The notes under the pieces were generated by a model. That model saw only the letters and a list, made by a program, of their open reading frames with translations. It ran no database searches and had not been told where the DNA came from. From Mycolicibacterium litorale (lineage in GTDB: Bacteria; Actinomycetota; Actinomycetes; Mycobacteriales; Mycobacteriaceae): a DNA stretch of 64,000 nucleotides. The stretch is taken from assembly GCA_002007745.1 (NCBI GenBank), contig CP019882.1, forward strand, positions 5,084,001 to 5,148,000, read 5' to 3'. Of the stretch, positions 15,890 through 26,680 are shown piece after piece. A program made the translations under genes and the position numbers. Every line of letters begins with the position of its first letter. Position 1 is the stretch's first letter.

Positions 15890-17899
15890 ATGAGTGACGG
15901 CGACAACGCCGCTCCTGGCCAGCACCGCGCCCCCGACACTCCGGGGGAACGGATCACCCGCAGCCCGCGCCCGGCACCATTGGCAGCGCCATGGGAGCGC
16001 GCCTCGGCGGGCACCCACCCCGCCCCACCCGCACCGGAACCGACCGGAAACCACACCCGCGGCGTCACGGTCGCCGACCTGATCGCCAAGGTCTCCGGTG
16101 ACCGCCCCGCCGAAGGCCCCCGGCGACGCCGGACCGAGCCGACTGCACCGGCAGCGGACACATCCTTCGACGACCTCACCGAACCGATCGCCGTCGTCGC
16201 CGCCTACGCCGACGAAGTGCCCGATCTCGAGGCGCTGAACAACGACCGGCATCCGCTGGCCGCCGATCCGGACCCGGCACCGGTCCCGCTCTCGGCGTCC
16301 GGCACCACAACCAGGAAGTCGCGCCGGCGCAAGCCGGCACTGTTGGCCGGCCGGTCGGCGGCCGCCCTGTTCGCGGTCTCCGCGTTGGTATTGACCGGCG
16401 GCGCATGGCAGTGGCAGTCGACCAAGAACGACCAGCTGCGCAACGTCGCGGCCCTGGATCCGAATTCCCGCGACATCCTCGACCCCAACGCCCAATTCGG
16501 CGACGAGAACTTCCTGATCGTCGGCGTCGACACCCGCACCGGCGCCAACGGTGACATGGGCGCCGGCACCACCGCGGATGCCGAGGGCGCCCGCTCGGAC
16601 ACGATCATGCTGGTGAACGTGCCGGCAGACCGAAAACGCGTGGTCGCCGTCTCCTTCCCCCGCGACCTCGCCATCACCCCGATGAAGTGCCAGGCCTGGG
16701 ACTCCGACACCGGAAAGTACGGCCCGGTGTACGACAAACAGACCGGCGAGTGGAGTGACGAATACCGTTACACCGAAACCAAACTCAACTCGGCGTACGC
16801 CTTCGGCGGGCCGAAGTGCTTGGTGAAGGTCATCCAGAAGATGTCGGGATTGTCGATCAACCGGTTCATGGCCGTCGACTTCGCCGGCTTCGCCAAGATG
16901 GTCGACGCGGTCGGTGGAGTCGAGGTCTGCAGCACCACACCGCTCGAGGACTACGAACTGGGCACCGTGCTCGCCAGCGCGGGCCGTCAAACCCTCGACG
17001 GTCACACCGCGCTCAACTATGTGCGCGCCCGCCAGGTCACCACCGAATTCAACGGCGACTACGGCCGGATCAAACGCCAGCAGCTGTTCCTGTCCTCACT
17101 GCTGCGGTCGGTCATCTCCAAGGACACGCTGTTCAGCCTCAGCAAGCTGAACAGCGTGGTCAACATGTTCATCGAGGACTCCTACGTCGACAACATCCGC
17201 ACCAAGGATCTCGTCGACCTCGGCCAGTCGCTGCAGGGGGTCAACGCCGGCCGCATCACGTTCGTCACCGTTCCGACGACCGGGATCACCGACTCCGACG
17301 GCAACGAAGAGCCCCGCACCGATGACATCCGGGCGCTGTTCGACGCGATCATCAACGATGACCCGCTGCCGGGCGAGAACGACACCAACGCGACCACCAG
17401 CCCGCTGACCGCCGCGCGCAAGACACTGCAGGCGACCAAGCCGAGCCCGACCGAGCAGCCCGCCGAAACGACGCAGACCGAACTGGTCAACGCGGTGACC
17501 ACGGATCCGCAGGACATCACCGTGCAGGTGTCGAACTCCACCGGCCAGAACGGGCTCGGCGCCACCACGGCCGCGGCACTGCGCGAACACGGCTTCCACG
17601 TGCTGGCTCCCGACGACTACACTGGAACGGTCACAGCGACCACGGTGATGTTCTCGGCCGGCAACGAACAGGCAGCGGCCACCGTGGCGGCCGCCTTCCC
17701 CGCCGCCCAGATGGAGCGGGTCGACGGCGCGGGCGACACCGTGCAGGTGGTGTTGGGACCCGACTTCAGCACCGTCAACGCGCCACCGCCCAGTGGGTCG
17801 CCGGTCAGCGTCCACGTCAGCCACAATTCCAGCAGCACGCCGACTCAGTTGCCCGAGGACCTGACGGTCACCAACGCCGCCGACGTCACCTGCGAGTAG
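15890..17899 (+). CDS. LytR-CpsA-Psr (LCP) family cell-wall glycopolymer ligase-like protein
   Basis: A 669-residue protein equivalent in position to Rv0822c. A long Pro/Ala-rich cytoplasmic N-terminus (about 1-145) precedes one membrane helix (ALFAVSALVLTGGAWQW) and the LCP domain (about 200-390; LIVGVDTRTG, ARSDTIMLVNVPADRKRVVAVSFPRDL, TKLNSAYAFGG, GGVEVCS and DYGRIKRQQ, with the Arg/Asp residues that bind the polyprenyl pyrophosphate). A LytR_C domain follows (about 543-625, ITVQVSNSTGQNGLGATTAAAL). LCP proteins attach arabinogalactan or related polymers to peptidoglycan. ATG 15890. The 230 bp before it contain no gene I can support. Confidence 0.92.
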   Translation: MSDGDNAAPGQHRAPDTPGERITRSPRPAPLAAPWERASAGTHPAPPAPEPTGNHTRGVTVADLIAKVSGDRPAEGPRRRRTEPTAPAADTSFDDLTEPIAVVAAYADEVPDLEALNNDRHPLAADPDPAPVPLSASGTTTRKSRRRKPALLAGRSAAALFAVSALVLTGGAWQWQSTKNDQLRNVAALDPNSRDILDPNAQFGDENFLIVGVDTRTGANGDMGAGTTADAEGARSDTIMLVNVPADRKRVVAVSFPRDLAITPMKCQAWDSDTGKYGPVYDKQTGEWSDEYRYTETKLNSAYAFGGPKCLVKVIQKMSGLSINRFMAVDFAGFAKMVDAVGGVEVCSTTPLEDYELGTVLASAGRQTLDGHTALNYVRARQVTTEFNGDYGRIKRQQLFLSSLLRSVISKDTLFSLSKLNSVVNMFIEDSYVDNIRTKDLVDLGQSLQGVNAGRITFVTVPTTGITDSDGNEEPRTDDIRALFDAIINDDPLPGENDTNATTSPLTAARKTLQATKPSPTEQPAETTQTELVNAVTTDPQDITVQVSNSTGQNGLGATTAAALREHGFHVLAPDDYTGTVTATTVMFSAGNEQAAATVAAAFPAAQMERVDGAGDTVQVVLGPDFSTVNAPPPSGSPVSVHVSHNSSSTPTQLPEDLTVTNAADVTCE

Positions 17900-17928
17900 G
17901 CCCGACGCCGAGGCCGCGGTTTGCTTTC

Positions 17929-17984
17929 ATTCACCGTTCGTTCACCGGGACGCGGCAACCCAGCTCGCCTGCAGAAAGTAGGCT
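17929..17984 (+). promoter_or_regulatory. phoU promoter with PHO box and leaderless -10
   Basis: ATTCACC (17929-17935), GTTC, GTTCACC (17940-17946) form a direct repeat with an 11-base period. This matches the actinobacterial PHO box bound by PhoP/RegX3-type response regulators. A -10-like TAGGCT lies at 17979-17984, six bases before the ATG at 17991, so the transcript probably starts at the start codon. Phosphate-starvation activation is inferred from the box and from the pst genes downstream. Confidence 0.75.
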
Positions 17985-17990
17985 GAACAC

Positions 17991-18656
17991 ATGCGTACCG
18001 CGTACCACGAGCAACTCGACGCTCTGACCAACCAGCTGGCCGAGATGTGCCGGATGGCCGGTGTCGCGATGGAGCGGGCGACCCAGGCGTTGCTACAGGC
18101 CGACCTGGTGCTCGCCGAGCAGGTGATCACCGACCACGAGCAGATCTCCGCAGCCAGCGCGCGGGCAGAGGAAGCAGCCTTCGTGCTGTTGGCGCTGCAA
18201 GCGCCGGTGGCCGGCGATCTGCGTGCGATCGTCAGTTCCATCCAGATCGTCGCCGACGTCGACCGGATGGGCGCGTTGGCGCTGCACGTGGCCAAGATCG
18301 CCCGCCGGCGCCATCCGCAACACGCCCTGCCCGAGGAAGTCAACGGGTATTTCGCCGAAATGGGCCGGGTGGCAGTCGAATTGGGCATCAGCGCCCGAGA
18401 GGTCCTGCTGTCCCGCGACCCGGAGAAGGCCCGCCGCATCCGCGAGGAAGACGACGCGATGGATGACCTCCACCGCCATCTCTTCACCGTATTGATGGAC
18501 CGCGAATGGAAGCACGGTGTCGCCGCGGCCGTGGACGTCACGCTGCTGGGCCGGTTCTACGAGCGCTTCGCCGACCATGCCGTGGAGATCTCCCGCCGGG
18601 TGATCTTCCAGGTGACCGGGCGCCTGCCCGAAGAGGAAGAGATCCCCACCTACTGA
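17991..18656 (+). CDS. phoU: PhoU/PhoY phosphate-signalling regulator
   Basis: A 221-residue, all-helical PhoU protein made of two three-helix repeats (about 1-105 and 110-215), the usual family length. Characteristic segments are [48 protein letters not shown] and [21 protein letters not shown], containing the metal-binding-type E/DxxxD motifs. It links the Pst transporter to the SenX3-RegX3 two-component system and damps the phosphate response. It corresponds to Rv0821c (PhoY2). It is convergent with pstB across a shared terminator and has its own PHO box. Confidence 0.95.
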   Translation: MRTAYHEQLDALTNQLAEMCRMAGVAMERATQALLQADLVLAEQVITDHEQISAASARAEEAAFVLLALQAPVAGDLRAIVSSIQIVADVDRMGALALHVAKIARRRHPQHALPEEVNGYFAEMGRVAVELGISAREVLLSRDPEKARRIREEDDAMDDLHRHLFTVLMDREWKHGVAAAVDVTLLGRFYERFADHAVEISRRVIFQVTGRLPEEEEIPTY

Positions 18657-18663
18657 GCTCGAA

Positions 18664-18711
18664 AACCCGAAAGGGGCTGCCGCGCAATCGCGCTGCAGCC
18701 CCTTTCGGGTT
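18664..18711. terminator. Bidirectional intrinsic-type terminator between phoU and pstB
   Basis: A perfect 17-bp inverted repeat (arms 18664-18680 and 18695-18711, starting AACCCGAAAGGGG) encloses a 14-base loop. It sits in the 64-bp gap between the convergent stops of phoU and pstB. AA/TT at the stem ends replaces a long U-tract, as is common in mycobacteria. Confidence 0.85.
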
Positions 18712-18720
18712 GGGGTGAAC

Positions 18721-19497
18721 TTATCCGAACCGGCCGGAGATGTAGTCCTCGGTGGCCTTCTGGCTGGGGTTGGAGAAGATCTTCTCGGTGTCGTCGATCT
18801 CGACCAGCCGTCCGGGCTTGCCGGTTGCCTCCAGGTTGAAGAACGCAGTCTGATCGCTCACGCGCGCCGCCTGCTGCATGTTGTGCGTGACGATCACGAT
18901 GGTGAACTCCTGCTTGAGTTCGGCGATCAGGTCCTCGATGGCCAACGTCGAGATCGGGTCCAGTGCCGAGCACGGCTCATCCATCAACAGGACGTCGGGC
19001 TGCACGGCGATGGCGCGCGCGATGCACAGCCGCTGCTGCTGACCGCCGGACAGACCTCCACCGGGCTTGTCCAGGCGATCCTTGACCTCATTCCACAGGT
19101 TGGCCCCCTTGAGGGAGCGTTCGCAGGTTTCGTCGAGCACCTTGCGGTTGCGCACCCCCTGCAGCTTCAGCCCGGCCACCACGTTGTCGCGAATCGACAT
19201 GGTGGGGAACGGGTTCGGGCGCTGGAACACCATCCCGATGGTCTTGCGCACACCGACGGGATCGACGCCCGAGCCGTAGATGTCTTCCCCGTCGAGCAGT
19301 ACCGAACCCTCGACCCGGGCCCCGGGGATGACCTCGTGCATGCGGTTCAGGGTGCGCAGCACAGTGGATTTGCCGCATCCCGACGGTCCGATGAACGCGG
19401 TCACGCTGCGTGGGGGCACCGCCATCGACACGTCGGCGACGGCGTGGAACGCACCGTAGTAGATGTTGACGTCTTTGAGATCCAGCCGCTTGGCCAT
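18721..19497 (-). CDS. pstB: Phosphate ABC transporter ATP-binding protein
   Basis: A 258-residue ATPase of the high-affinity phosphate importer. Walker A is GPSGCGKST (about 33-41), the ABC signature LSGGQQQR, Walker [14 protein letters not shown], and the H-loop is in [19 protein letters not shown] 19497 has AGGAG upstream. It is the last gene of pstS-pstC-pstA-pstB, nine bases after pstA, and is homologous to M. tuberculosis phoT. Confidence 0.97.
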   Translation of the reverse strand: MAKRLDLKDVNIYYGAFHAVADVSMAVPPRSVTAFIGPSGCGKSTVLRTLNRMHEVIPGARVEGSVLLDGEDIYGSGVDPVGVRKTIGMVFQRPNPFPTMSIRDNVVAGLKLQGVRNRKVLDETCERSLKGANLWNEVKDRLDKPGGGLSGGQQQRLCIARAIAVQPDVLLMDEPCSALDPISTLAIEDLIAELKQEFTIVIVTHNMQQAARVSDQTAFFNLEATGKPGRLVEIDDTEKIFSNPSQKATEDYISGRFG

Positions 19498-19506
19498 CGA
19501 ACTCTC

Positions 19507-20421
19507 CTAAACCTTTTTCGGGGCAAAGAATTTGGCGACGAGGCGAGCACCGATGTTGAGGATCGCGATCAACACGATCAACGTCAGCGCAGCACCCCAC
19601 AGGCGATCGGTAGGCACCGGATTGGCCCCCGCACCCGCCGAAGTCTGGTCGTACATCATGCCGGGCAGCGATCCCATGAACCCGCCGAACATGTCGAAGT
19701 TGATCGCCTGCGAGTACCCGACCAGGATCAGCAGCGGCGCCGTCTCACCCATCACGCGGGCCAGCGCCAGCATGATGCCGGTGACAATGCCCGACAGCGC
19801 CGTCGGAATGACAATGCGGGCAATGGTTTTCCACTTCGGCACGCCCAGGGCATAACTGGCTTCCCGCAAGTCCATCGGGACGATGCGCAGCATCTCCTCG
19901 GTCGAGCGCACGATCACCGGGATCATCAGCAGCACCAAGGCCAGCGACACCGCGAGACCCGAACGCGGAAAGCCGAGGGTGGCCACCCACAGCGCATAGA
20001 TGAACAGCGCCGCGACGATGGACGGCACACCGGTCAGGATGTCCACCATGAAGGTGGTGACCTTGCCCAGTCTGGTCCCGCCGCCGTACTCGACCAGGTA
20101 GATGCCGACGAACACACCGATCGGGATCGAGATCACCGCACAGACAAGCCCCTGCAACAGGGTGCCGACGAGCGCGTGATAGACGCCGCCGCCGGCCATG
20201 AACGCCGTCATGCCGGCCTGTGAATGAGTCCACCAGCCCTCGTCGAGAACGATCTTGAGGCCTTTGGAGATCACCGAGTACAGCACCCACAACAGCGGCA
20301 CCACGGCCACCAGCACCGAACCGGTCACCAGCACGGTGGCGGTGGTGTTGGTCAGCTTGCGGCGCAGGCTGACGGCCTGGAAGGTGGGCGCCTTGACCGG
20401 GCGATCCAGCGTCGAGGTCAT
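19507..20421 (-). CDS. pstA: Phosphate ABC transporter permease PstA
   Basis: A 304-residue inner-membrane permease with about six spans. The EAA-loop region ([32 protein letters not shown]) contacts PstB. The start overlaps the pstC stop by four bases. With PstC it forms the translocation channel. Confidence 0.95.
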   Translation of the reverse strand: MTSTLDRPVKAPTFQAVSLRRKLTNTTATVLVTGSVLVAVVPLLWVLYSVISKGLKIVLDEGWWTHSQAGMTAFMAGGGVYHALVGTLLQGLVCAVISIPIGVFVGIYLVEYGGGTRLGKVTTFMVDILTGVPSIVAALFIYALWVATLGFPRSGLAVSLALVLLMIPVIVRSTEEMLRIVPMDLREASYALGVPKWKTIARIVIPTALSGIVTGIMLALARVMGETAPLLILVGYSQAINFDMFGGFMGSLPGMMYDQTSAGAGANPVPTDRLWGAALTLIVLIAILNIGARLVAKFFAPKKV

Positions 20422-21479
20422 CGGGCTCCCCTTCCGGCGACCGCGGCACGTGCCGCGGAGTTGACCACGAACGTCAGCACGAACAGCACCAGGCCGGCGG
20501 CGATGTAGGCCCCCGCCTTGTACTGGTCGTTGAATTCCGATGCGGCGGAGGCAATCTTGCTGGCGAAGGTGTATCCGGCGTCGAACAGCGACCAGCCGAA
20601 GGCCTTCTGCGTGCCGCGCAAGATGATCAGCAGCGCGATGGTCTCACCGAGCGCCCGGCCGAGGCCCAGCATGGCGCCGCTGATGTAGCCCGACAGGCCG
20701 AAGGGCAGCACCGTTGTGCGGACCACCTCCCAGCGGGTCGCGCCGAGCGCGAGCGCGGCTTCGATCTGACCGCGCGGGGTCTGGACGAACACCTCTCGGG
20801 TGACGGCGGTGATGATCGGCAGGATCATCACCGCCAGCACGATCCCGGCGGTGAAGATCGTTCCGCCGCCGGCCACCGAAGCGTTGCCGGTGTCGAACAG
20901 GAAGATCCAGCTGAGGTTCTGGTTGAGCCACATCGCCAGCGGCTTGAGCACCGGAGCCAGCACGTAGAGTCCCCAGACGCCGTAGATGATGGACGGCACC
21001 GCGGCCAGCAGGTCCACCATGTAGCCCAGCGGCCCGGACACCCGCCGGGGGGCGTACTGGGTCAAAAAGATCGCGATGCCCAAGGCGACCGGCATGGCCA
21101 ACACGAGTGCGAACAGCGACACGAACACCGTCACCTGGAGCAGATCCAGGATGCCGAACTTCATGTGGGCGGTGTCGGTGGTGACCCAGTTGCCGCCGTA
21201 GGTGAAGAAATTCACATCGTTGCGGGCCAGTGCCGGCACCGCCCGCCACACGAGGAACAGGCCGATTGCGGCGATCAGGGCGATGATCAGGATGCCCGCG
21301 CCCTCGGAAAGCCCGCGGAAGATCCGGTCGCCGATACGCACCTTGGCGTGTCCGGACGGGTTCGTCGGCACCGCGGGCTTCTCCGGGTTCGGGGCGGCGA
21401 TGACCTCACCCGATCCGGCCGCCGCTGGATCAGGTGTCGTCACATCTACCCCATCGCTCACTGATCTCTCCATCGTCAC
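20418..21479 (-). CDS. pstC: Phosphate ABC transporter permease PstC
   Basis: A 353-residue permease with a hydrophilic N-terminus of about 55 residues (Pro/Ala-rich) followed by about six membrane spans. The EAA motif region is [31 protein letters not shown]. It lies between pstS (28 bp upstream) and pstA (4-bp overlap) and is expressed with them. Confidence 0.95.
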   Translation of the reverse strand: MTMERSVSDGVDVTTPDPAAAGSGEVIAAPNPEKPAVPTNPSGHAKVRIGDRIFRGLSEGAGILIIALIAAIGLFLVWRAVPALARNDVNFFTYGGNWVTTDTAHMKFGILDLLQVTVFVSLFALVLAMPVALGIAIFLTQYAPRRVSGPLGYMVDLLAAVPSIIYGVWGLYVLAPVLKPLAMWLNQNLSWIFLFDTGNASVAGGGTIFTAGIVLAVMILPIITAVTREVFVQTPRGQIEAALALGATRWEVVRTTVLPFGLSGYISGAMLGLGRALGETIALLIILRGTQKAFGWSLFDAGYTFASKIASAASEFNDQYKAGAYIAAGLVLFVLTFVVNSAARAAVAGRGAR

Positions 21480-21507
21480 CGCAATCGACCTGCCTCGCCA
21501 GCGCTGA

Positions 21508-22641
21508 CTACTTGATCGCGTTGACGGCAGTCAGCAACCGCTGCTTGAACGCGTCCGGCAGCGGAACGTAGCCGGCCGCGGTCAGCCCGGACTGGCCGTC
21601 GTTGGCGGCCACGGTCAGGAAGGACTTGACCGCGGCGGAGGTGTCGGCGTCGTAACCCTCCGAGCAGACGATCTCGTAGGTCGCCAGCATCAGCGGGTAG
21701 GCGCCGGCCGCCTTCGTGGCGTACAGCGAGTTGAGGTCGAGGACCAGGTCGTTGCCCTCACCGGCGAACTTCGCGGAGTCGATCGCCGCCTTTGCCGAGT
21801 CGTCGGTGAGCTCGACGGCACCGCTGCCGGTGTCGATCTGAGCCATGCTGAGCTTGGCCTGATCGGCGAAGCCCTTCTCGACGTAGCCGATGGCCCCCGG
21901 GGTGGCCTGCACGGCCTGCACCACGCCGGCCGTCTTCTGTGCGCCCTCGCCGGCGCCGCCCTGGAACTCCTTGCCCGCACCCTTGGTCCAGGTCTGCGGA
22001 GCTGCGGCGGTCAGGTACTTCTGGAAGTTGTCGGTGGTGCCCGACGAGTCCGAGCGGTAGATGGGCGTGATCTTCTGGTCCGGCAGCGACGCGCCGCTGT
22101 TCAGGGCGGCGATCGCCGGGTCATTCCAGTTGGAGACGGCGCCGGTGAAGATCTTGGCGAGTACGTCGGCGTTGAGCACCAGCTTGTCCACGCCGGGCAG
22201 GTTGTACCCGAGGGCGACCGGCCCGAAGACCAGCGGCAGGTTCCAGGCTGGGTGACCCTGGCAGCGCTTGGCGGCCGGATCGACCTGATCCTTCGACAGC
22301 GGCGAGTCGGAGCCGGCGAAATCGACCTGACCCGCGATGAACTGGGTCACGCCCGCGCCGGAGCCGGTCGGGTTGTAGGAGAGGTTCTTGCCCGGGCACT
22401 TCTGGCCCCACACCTGGTTGAACACCCCGATGGCGTTCTGCTGGGCGGTCGAGCCCTCGGCGGTCAGGGCATCCTTGCCATCGCAGTCGGCCGACGCACT
22501 GGACGAGGAGCCCGACGCGGCGCTCGACGAAGACGACGAGCCGGTGTTGTTGTCGCTTCCGCACGCTGTGAGCGTCAGTCCGGTGATTGCCGTCGCGGAC
22601 ATGGTCACGAAGAACGCCTTGCCAAACCTGTTGAGATTCAC
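21508..22641 (-). CDS. pstS: Phosphate-binding lipoprotein PstS
   Basis: A 377-residue periplasmic-side phosphate receptor. The signal ends in lipobox LTAC, followed by [12 protein letters not shown], a Ser-rich tether. Phosphate-binding segments of the family are present: [41 protein letters not shown] and [15 protein letters not shown]. It heads the pst operon. PHO-box repeats lie about 100 bp upstream, at 22740-22769, so induction by phosphate limitation is expected. Confidence 0.96.
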   Translation of the reverse strand: MNLNRFGKAFFVTMSATAITGLTLTACGSDNNTGSSSSSSAASGSSSSASADCDGKDALTAEGSTAQQNAIGVFNQVWGQKCPGKNLSYNPTGSGAGVTQFIAGQVDFAGSDSPLSKDQVDPAAKRCQGHPAWNLPLVFGPVALGYNLPGVDKLVLNADVLAKIFTGAVSNWNDPAIAALNSGASLPDQKITPIYRSDSSGTTDNFQKYLTAAAPQTWTKGAGKEFQGGAGEGAQKTAGVVQAVQATPGAIGYVEKGFADQAKLSMAQIDTGSGAVELTDDSAKAAIDSAKFAGEGNDLVLDLNSLYATKAAGAYPLMLATYEIVCSEGYDADTSAAVKSFLTVAANDGQSGLTAAGYVPLPDAFKQRLLTAVNAIK

Positions 22642-22739
22642 CTATCCCACTTTCTCCAGTGTTGCCCTGTTCGCCCCGGTAGGAGCACATGCATCACCGG
22701 GGAAGTTAGGCGTTGGGAGTGGACGGAACCCTCATGGAA

Positions 22740-22769
22740 GATGAACGCAGGGTGAACAGGTGCGTGAAC
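22740..22769 (-). promoter_or_regulatory. PHO box repeats upstream of pstS
   Basis: Read on the minus strand, GTTCACG (22769-22763), GTTCACC (22757-22751) and GTTCATC (22746-22740) follow one another with spacings of 12 and 11 bases. The last two form a canonical 11-base PHO-box pair in the same orientation as pstS. This is the expected RegX3 site for the operon. Binding is inferred from the motif. Confidence 0.75.
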
Positions 22770-22792
22770 GGGACGTTGCGCATTGCCGCTAA

Positions 22793-24546
<1,754 letters not shown>

Positions 24547-24740
24547 TGCCCTGGATGCTCATCGTCGACAGCGTCGTCGCGGTGACCTACCAGACTCATG
24601 GGCGACATATGGCCGTTACCGACCATGGGTCAACTAACTTTAACCCGCGACCTGCTATTTAGCCGATCTGGCCGAATCAGCACCCCGATTCGCCGGTGCG
24701 GGGCGGTCGGCCCCGGGTGGGCGTGGGCCAGAATGTGCAG

Positions 24741-25538
24741 GTGCGAAAGCTGCTGATCGGTGTGGGCGCCACGGTCCTGGCCGTCGTCGTCGGGGCGGTC
24801 GGCGCCGACTTCGGGGCCACCATCTACGCCGAATACCGCCTGGCCCGCACGGTGCGCACCGCGGCTGGACTCTCGTTCGATCCTTCGGTGGCGATCCTGG
24901 GCTTTCCGTTCATCGCGCAAGCCAGCCGCCACCACTTCGACGAGATCGAGATCAAGGCGAACGGGGTCGACCATGCCGTCGTCGGCAAGGCCTCGCTGGA
25001 GGCGACGCTGCACAACGTCGACCTCACCCAAGCCTCCTGGCTGATTCGCCCGGACGCCGAGGTCCCGGTGGGAAAGCTGGAGAGCCGCATCATCATCGAC
25101 TCCGGGCATCTCGGCCGGTTCATGGGCATCAAAGACCTGATGGTCGAGGCACCGTCGAAGGAGACCAACGACGCCACCGGCGGCACCACCGAGTCGGGGA
25201 TCTCCGGCAGCAAGGGGCTGGTGTTCACCGGGACGCCCAAGAAGGCTGATTTCGGCAAGCCGGTCAGCGTCGCCGTCGACCTCTCGATGGCCGGGCAAGA
25301 CCAGACGACCCTGGTGTTCACCGCGACCGACATCCAGACCGGGCCGGGCACGGCCGACCAGCAGGTGCCCGACGACAAGAAGGAGGCCGTGCTGGCCGCC
25401 TTCAGCGGCAGCCTGCCCGGCCAGACGCTGCCGTTCGCCGTCCGGCCCACCACCGAAGGCGCCCGCGGGTCAGACATCATCGTCGAAGGAATCACCGAGG
25501 GAGTAACGATCCGCCTCGACGAGTTCAAACAGTCATGA
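24741..25538 (+). CDS. lmeA: LmeA-family phospholipid-binding cell-envelope protein (DUF2993)
   Basis: A 265-residue protein with an N-terminal signal or anchor (VRKLLIGVGATVLAVVVGAVGADFG) and a DUF2993 beta-rich domain (FDPSVAILGFPFIAQASRHHFDEIEIKANGV..., GFP motif). LmeA of M. smegmatis and M. tuberculosis (Rv0817c) is an envelope protein needed for full-length lipomannan/lipoarabinomannan mannan elongation. GTG 24741 places the positive-hydrophobic signal at the N-terminus; in-frame starts at 24696 and 24735 are alternatives. It overlaps thiX by four bases. Confidence 0.88.
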   Translation: MRKLLIGVGATVLAVVVGAVGADFGATIYAEYRLARTVRTAAGLSFDPSVAILGFPFIAQASRHHFDEIEIKANGVDHAVVGKASLEATLHNVDLTQASWLIRPDAEVPVGKLESRIIIDSGHLGRFMGIKDLMVEAPSKETNDATGGTTESGISGSKGLVFTGTPKKADFGKPVSVAVDLSMAGQDQTTLVFTATDIQTGPGTADQQVPDDKKEAVLAAFSGSLPGQTLPFAVRPTTEGARGSDIIVEGITEGVTIRLDEFKQS

Positions 25539-25957
25539 CTCCCGCACTGATCACCGCGATAGCGGCCATCGCCGCCGCACTGGGCGTCGCCGCCGCGGCC
25601 GGGGTGCTGCACAACCGGCGTTCCGGGGTGTTACGCCACACCGAACAGCCGTTGGACGTCGACGTCAGCGACCTGGGGCTGTCGCACACCGGCCCGACCG
25701 TCGTGCACTTCAGCGCGGTGTGGTGCGGGCCCTGCGCCGGTGTCCGCCGAGTGGTCGACCAGGTATGCGCCGATATGCGTGACGTAGCTCACGTCGAGAT
25801 CGACATGGATGCCAACCCGGCTGCCGCGCGGAAGCTTTCCGTCATGTCGTTGCCGACGACGTTCATCTTCGACGCCGACGGCCACCAGCGATATCGCAGT
25901 GCAGGGGTTCCGAAGGCGGCTGACCTGCGGTCTGCCCTCGAACCATTATTGGCTTGA
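25535..25957 (+). CDS. thiX: Thioredoxin-like protein ThiX
   Basis: A 140-residue, membrane-anchored thioredoxin fold protein. One N-terminal helix (ALITAIAAIAAALGVAAAAGVL) precedes the domain with active site WCGPC in VVHFSAVWCGPCAGVRR and the cis-Pro segment SLPTTFIFD. It is probably a thiol-disulfide reductase at the membrane. ATG overlaps the lmeA stop (ATGA). It matches Rv0816c by order and lies just before the sulfur operon, although that operon has its own promoter at 25974. Confidence 0.9.
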   Translation: MTPALITAIAAIAAALGVAAAAGVLHNRRSGVLRHTEQPLDVDVSDLGLSHTGPTVVHFSAVWCGPCAGVRRVVDQVCADMRDVAHVEIDMDANPAAARKLSVMSLPTTFIFDADGHQRYRSAGVPKAADLRSALEPLLA

Positions 25958-25973
25958 GGCCCGGGTCATTGGG

Positions 25974-25979
25974 TAGCAT
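25974..25979 (+). promoter_or_regulatory. -10 element of the leaderless cysteine-operon promoter
   Basis: TAGCAT ends seven bases before the GTG at 25987, the spacing that puts the transcription start on the first base of that GTG. No convincing -35 hexamer at 16-19 bp spacing is visible. This position makes the polycysteine leader ORF leaderless. Confidence 0.7.
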
Positions 25980-25986
25980 GTCTGCT

Positions 25987-26079
25987 GTGTCACCCCGCCT
26001 TGAGCTCGCGCTCACCAAGCGCCGCGCAGTTGATCTGTGCCGCGTCGCGGGTTGTTGCTGTTGTTGTTGTAGCTGCTGA
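25987..26079 (+). CDS. Polycysteine leader peptide (cysteine-responsive attenuator uORF)
   Basis: A 30-codon leaderless ORF, GTG 25987 to TGA 26077-26079. The peptide starts MSPRLELALTKRRAVDLCRV, continues Ala-Gly, and has six consecutive Cys codons (26053-26070), then Ser-Cys-stop: eight Cys in total. It precedes a DUF4395-sulfurtransferase-SseC operon. Leaderless polycysteine uORFs of this kind are established in M. smegmatis as cysteine-responsive attenuators: ribosomes stalled at Cys codons stop RNA structure from hiding the downstream ribosome binding site. The peptide itself probably has no function; translation of the codons is the signal. Confidence 0.9.
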   Translation: MSPRLELALTKRRAVDLCRVAGCCCCCCSC

Positions 26080-26169
26080 GTAGCCGCGCCTTCCTCTTGC
26101 GCCGCCACTCTGGAGCGGCCGGTTGTGGCCAGCCCCTGTCCAGCACCATTCAGCAACAGGAGTAGATAC
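26080..26169 (+). promoter_or_regulatory. Attenuator leader RNA with sequestrable ribosome binding site
   Basis: This is the stretch between the polycysteine stop and the DUF4395 start. AGGAG at 26158-26162 is the ribosome binding site. CAGCAACA at 26151-26158, directly abutting it, is perfectly complementary to TGTTGCTG at 26053-26060 inside the polycysteine codons. Pairing would hide the site when the uORF is translated without pausing. Ribosomes held at the Cys codons would prevent it. A second local hairpin around 26110-26131 may position the two arms. The pairing is read from sequence; its use is inferred from the known mechanism. Confidence 0.7.
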
Positions 26170-26646
26170 ATGTCGACCATCGCCTCGACCACCGATGTCA
26201 CGCCCCGACAGGTGGATGTTCGCGGCCCCCGCTTCGCGGCGTGGGTGACCACCGCCGTACTGATCGTGGTCCTTCTCATCTCCGGATTGAGTGCCGCGGC
26301 CGCAGCGATTCTGCTCGCACTGCAGGCGGTCGTGTTCGCCGTCGGCGCGCTGCGCGGTCCGCGGCAACACCCCTATGGGCTGATCTTCGCCAATGTCGTC
26401 GCGCCCCGGCTCCGGCCAACCACTGAGCGAGAGCCGGTGCCGCCGTTGAAGTTTGCCCAGTTAGTCGGTTTGGTGTTCGCTGTCGCCGGGGTCGCCGGGT
26501 TCGCCGTCGGCGCGCCCCTCCTCGGCGTGATCGCCACCGCTTTCGCGCTGTTCGCCGCCTTCCTCAACGCAGCCTTCGGGATCTGCCTTGGGTGCCAGCT
26601 GTATCCCTTCGTGGCCCGGCTGCGCCGCACCCCCTCCACCCCGTAA
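26170..26646 (+). CDS. DUF4395 membrane protein
   Basis: A 158-residue integral membrane protein with about four spans (FAAWVTTAVLIVVLLISGL, AAAAILLALQAVVFAVGAL, LVGLVFAVAGVAGFAVGAP and ATAFALFAAFLNAAFGICLGC). The GICLGCQLYP segment with two Cys is typical of DUF4395 proteins that sit next to sulfurtransferases. ATG 26170 has AGGAG seven bases upstream; an earlier in-frame start (26125) lies inside the leader region and is rejected. It is the first structural gene of the cysteine-regulated operon. Role unknown, possibly sulfur-compound handling at the membrane. Confidence 0.85.
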   Translation: MSTIASTTDVTPRQVDVRGPRFAAWVTTAVLIVVLLISGLSAAAAAILLALQAVVFAVGALRGPRQHPYGLIFANVVAPRLRPTTEREPVPPLKFAQLVGLVFAVAGVAGFAVGAPLLGVIATAFALFAAFLNAAFGICLGCQLYPFVARLRRTPSTP

Positions 26647-26680
26647 GCCCTCGAGACACGCAACCGAAAGGAACCACTTC

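Noticed and set aside
14915-17005. Very long open frame on the minus strand (about 696 codons) opposite dus and the LCP gene
   Set aside because: It runs antisense to two well-recognised genes, has no domain-like composition (Arg/Gly-rich), and its openness follows from the GC-biased codons of the sense strand.
18715-20223. A 502-codon plus-strand frame rich in His, Gln and Arg
   Set aside because: Antisense of pstB and pstA; composition (HRHRHD-like) is the usual artefact of reading GC-rich genes backwards.
26051-26070. Trinucleotide run of TGT/TTG units as a microsatellite repeat
   Set aside because: The run is exactly in frame as Cys codons of a leaderless ORF, ends with Ser-Cys-stop, and is complementary to the downstream ribosome binding site region, so it is functional coding sequence rather than a random repeat.
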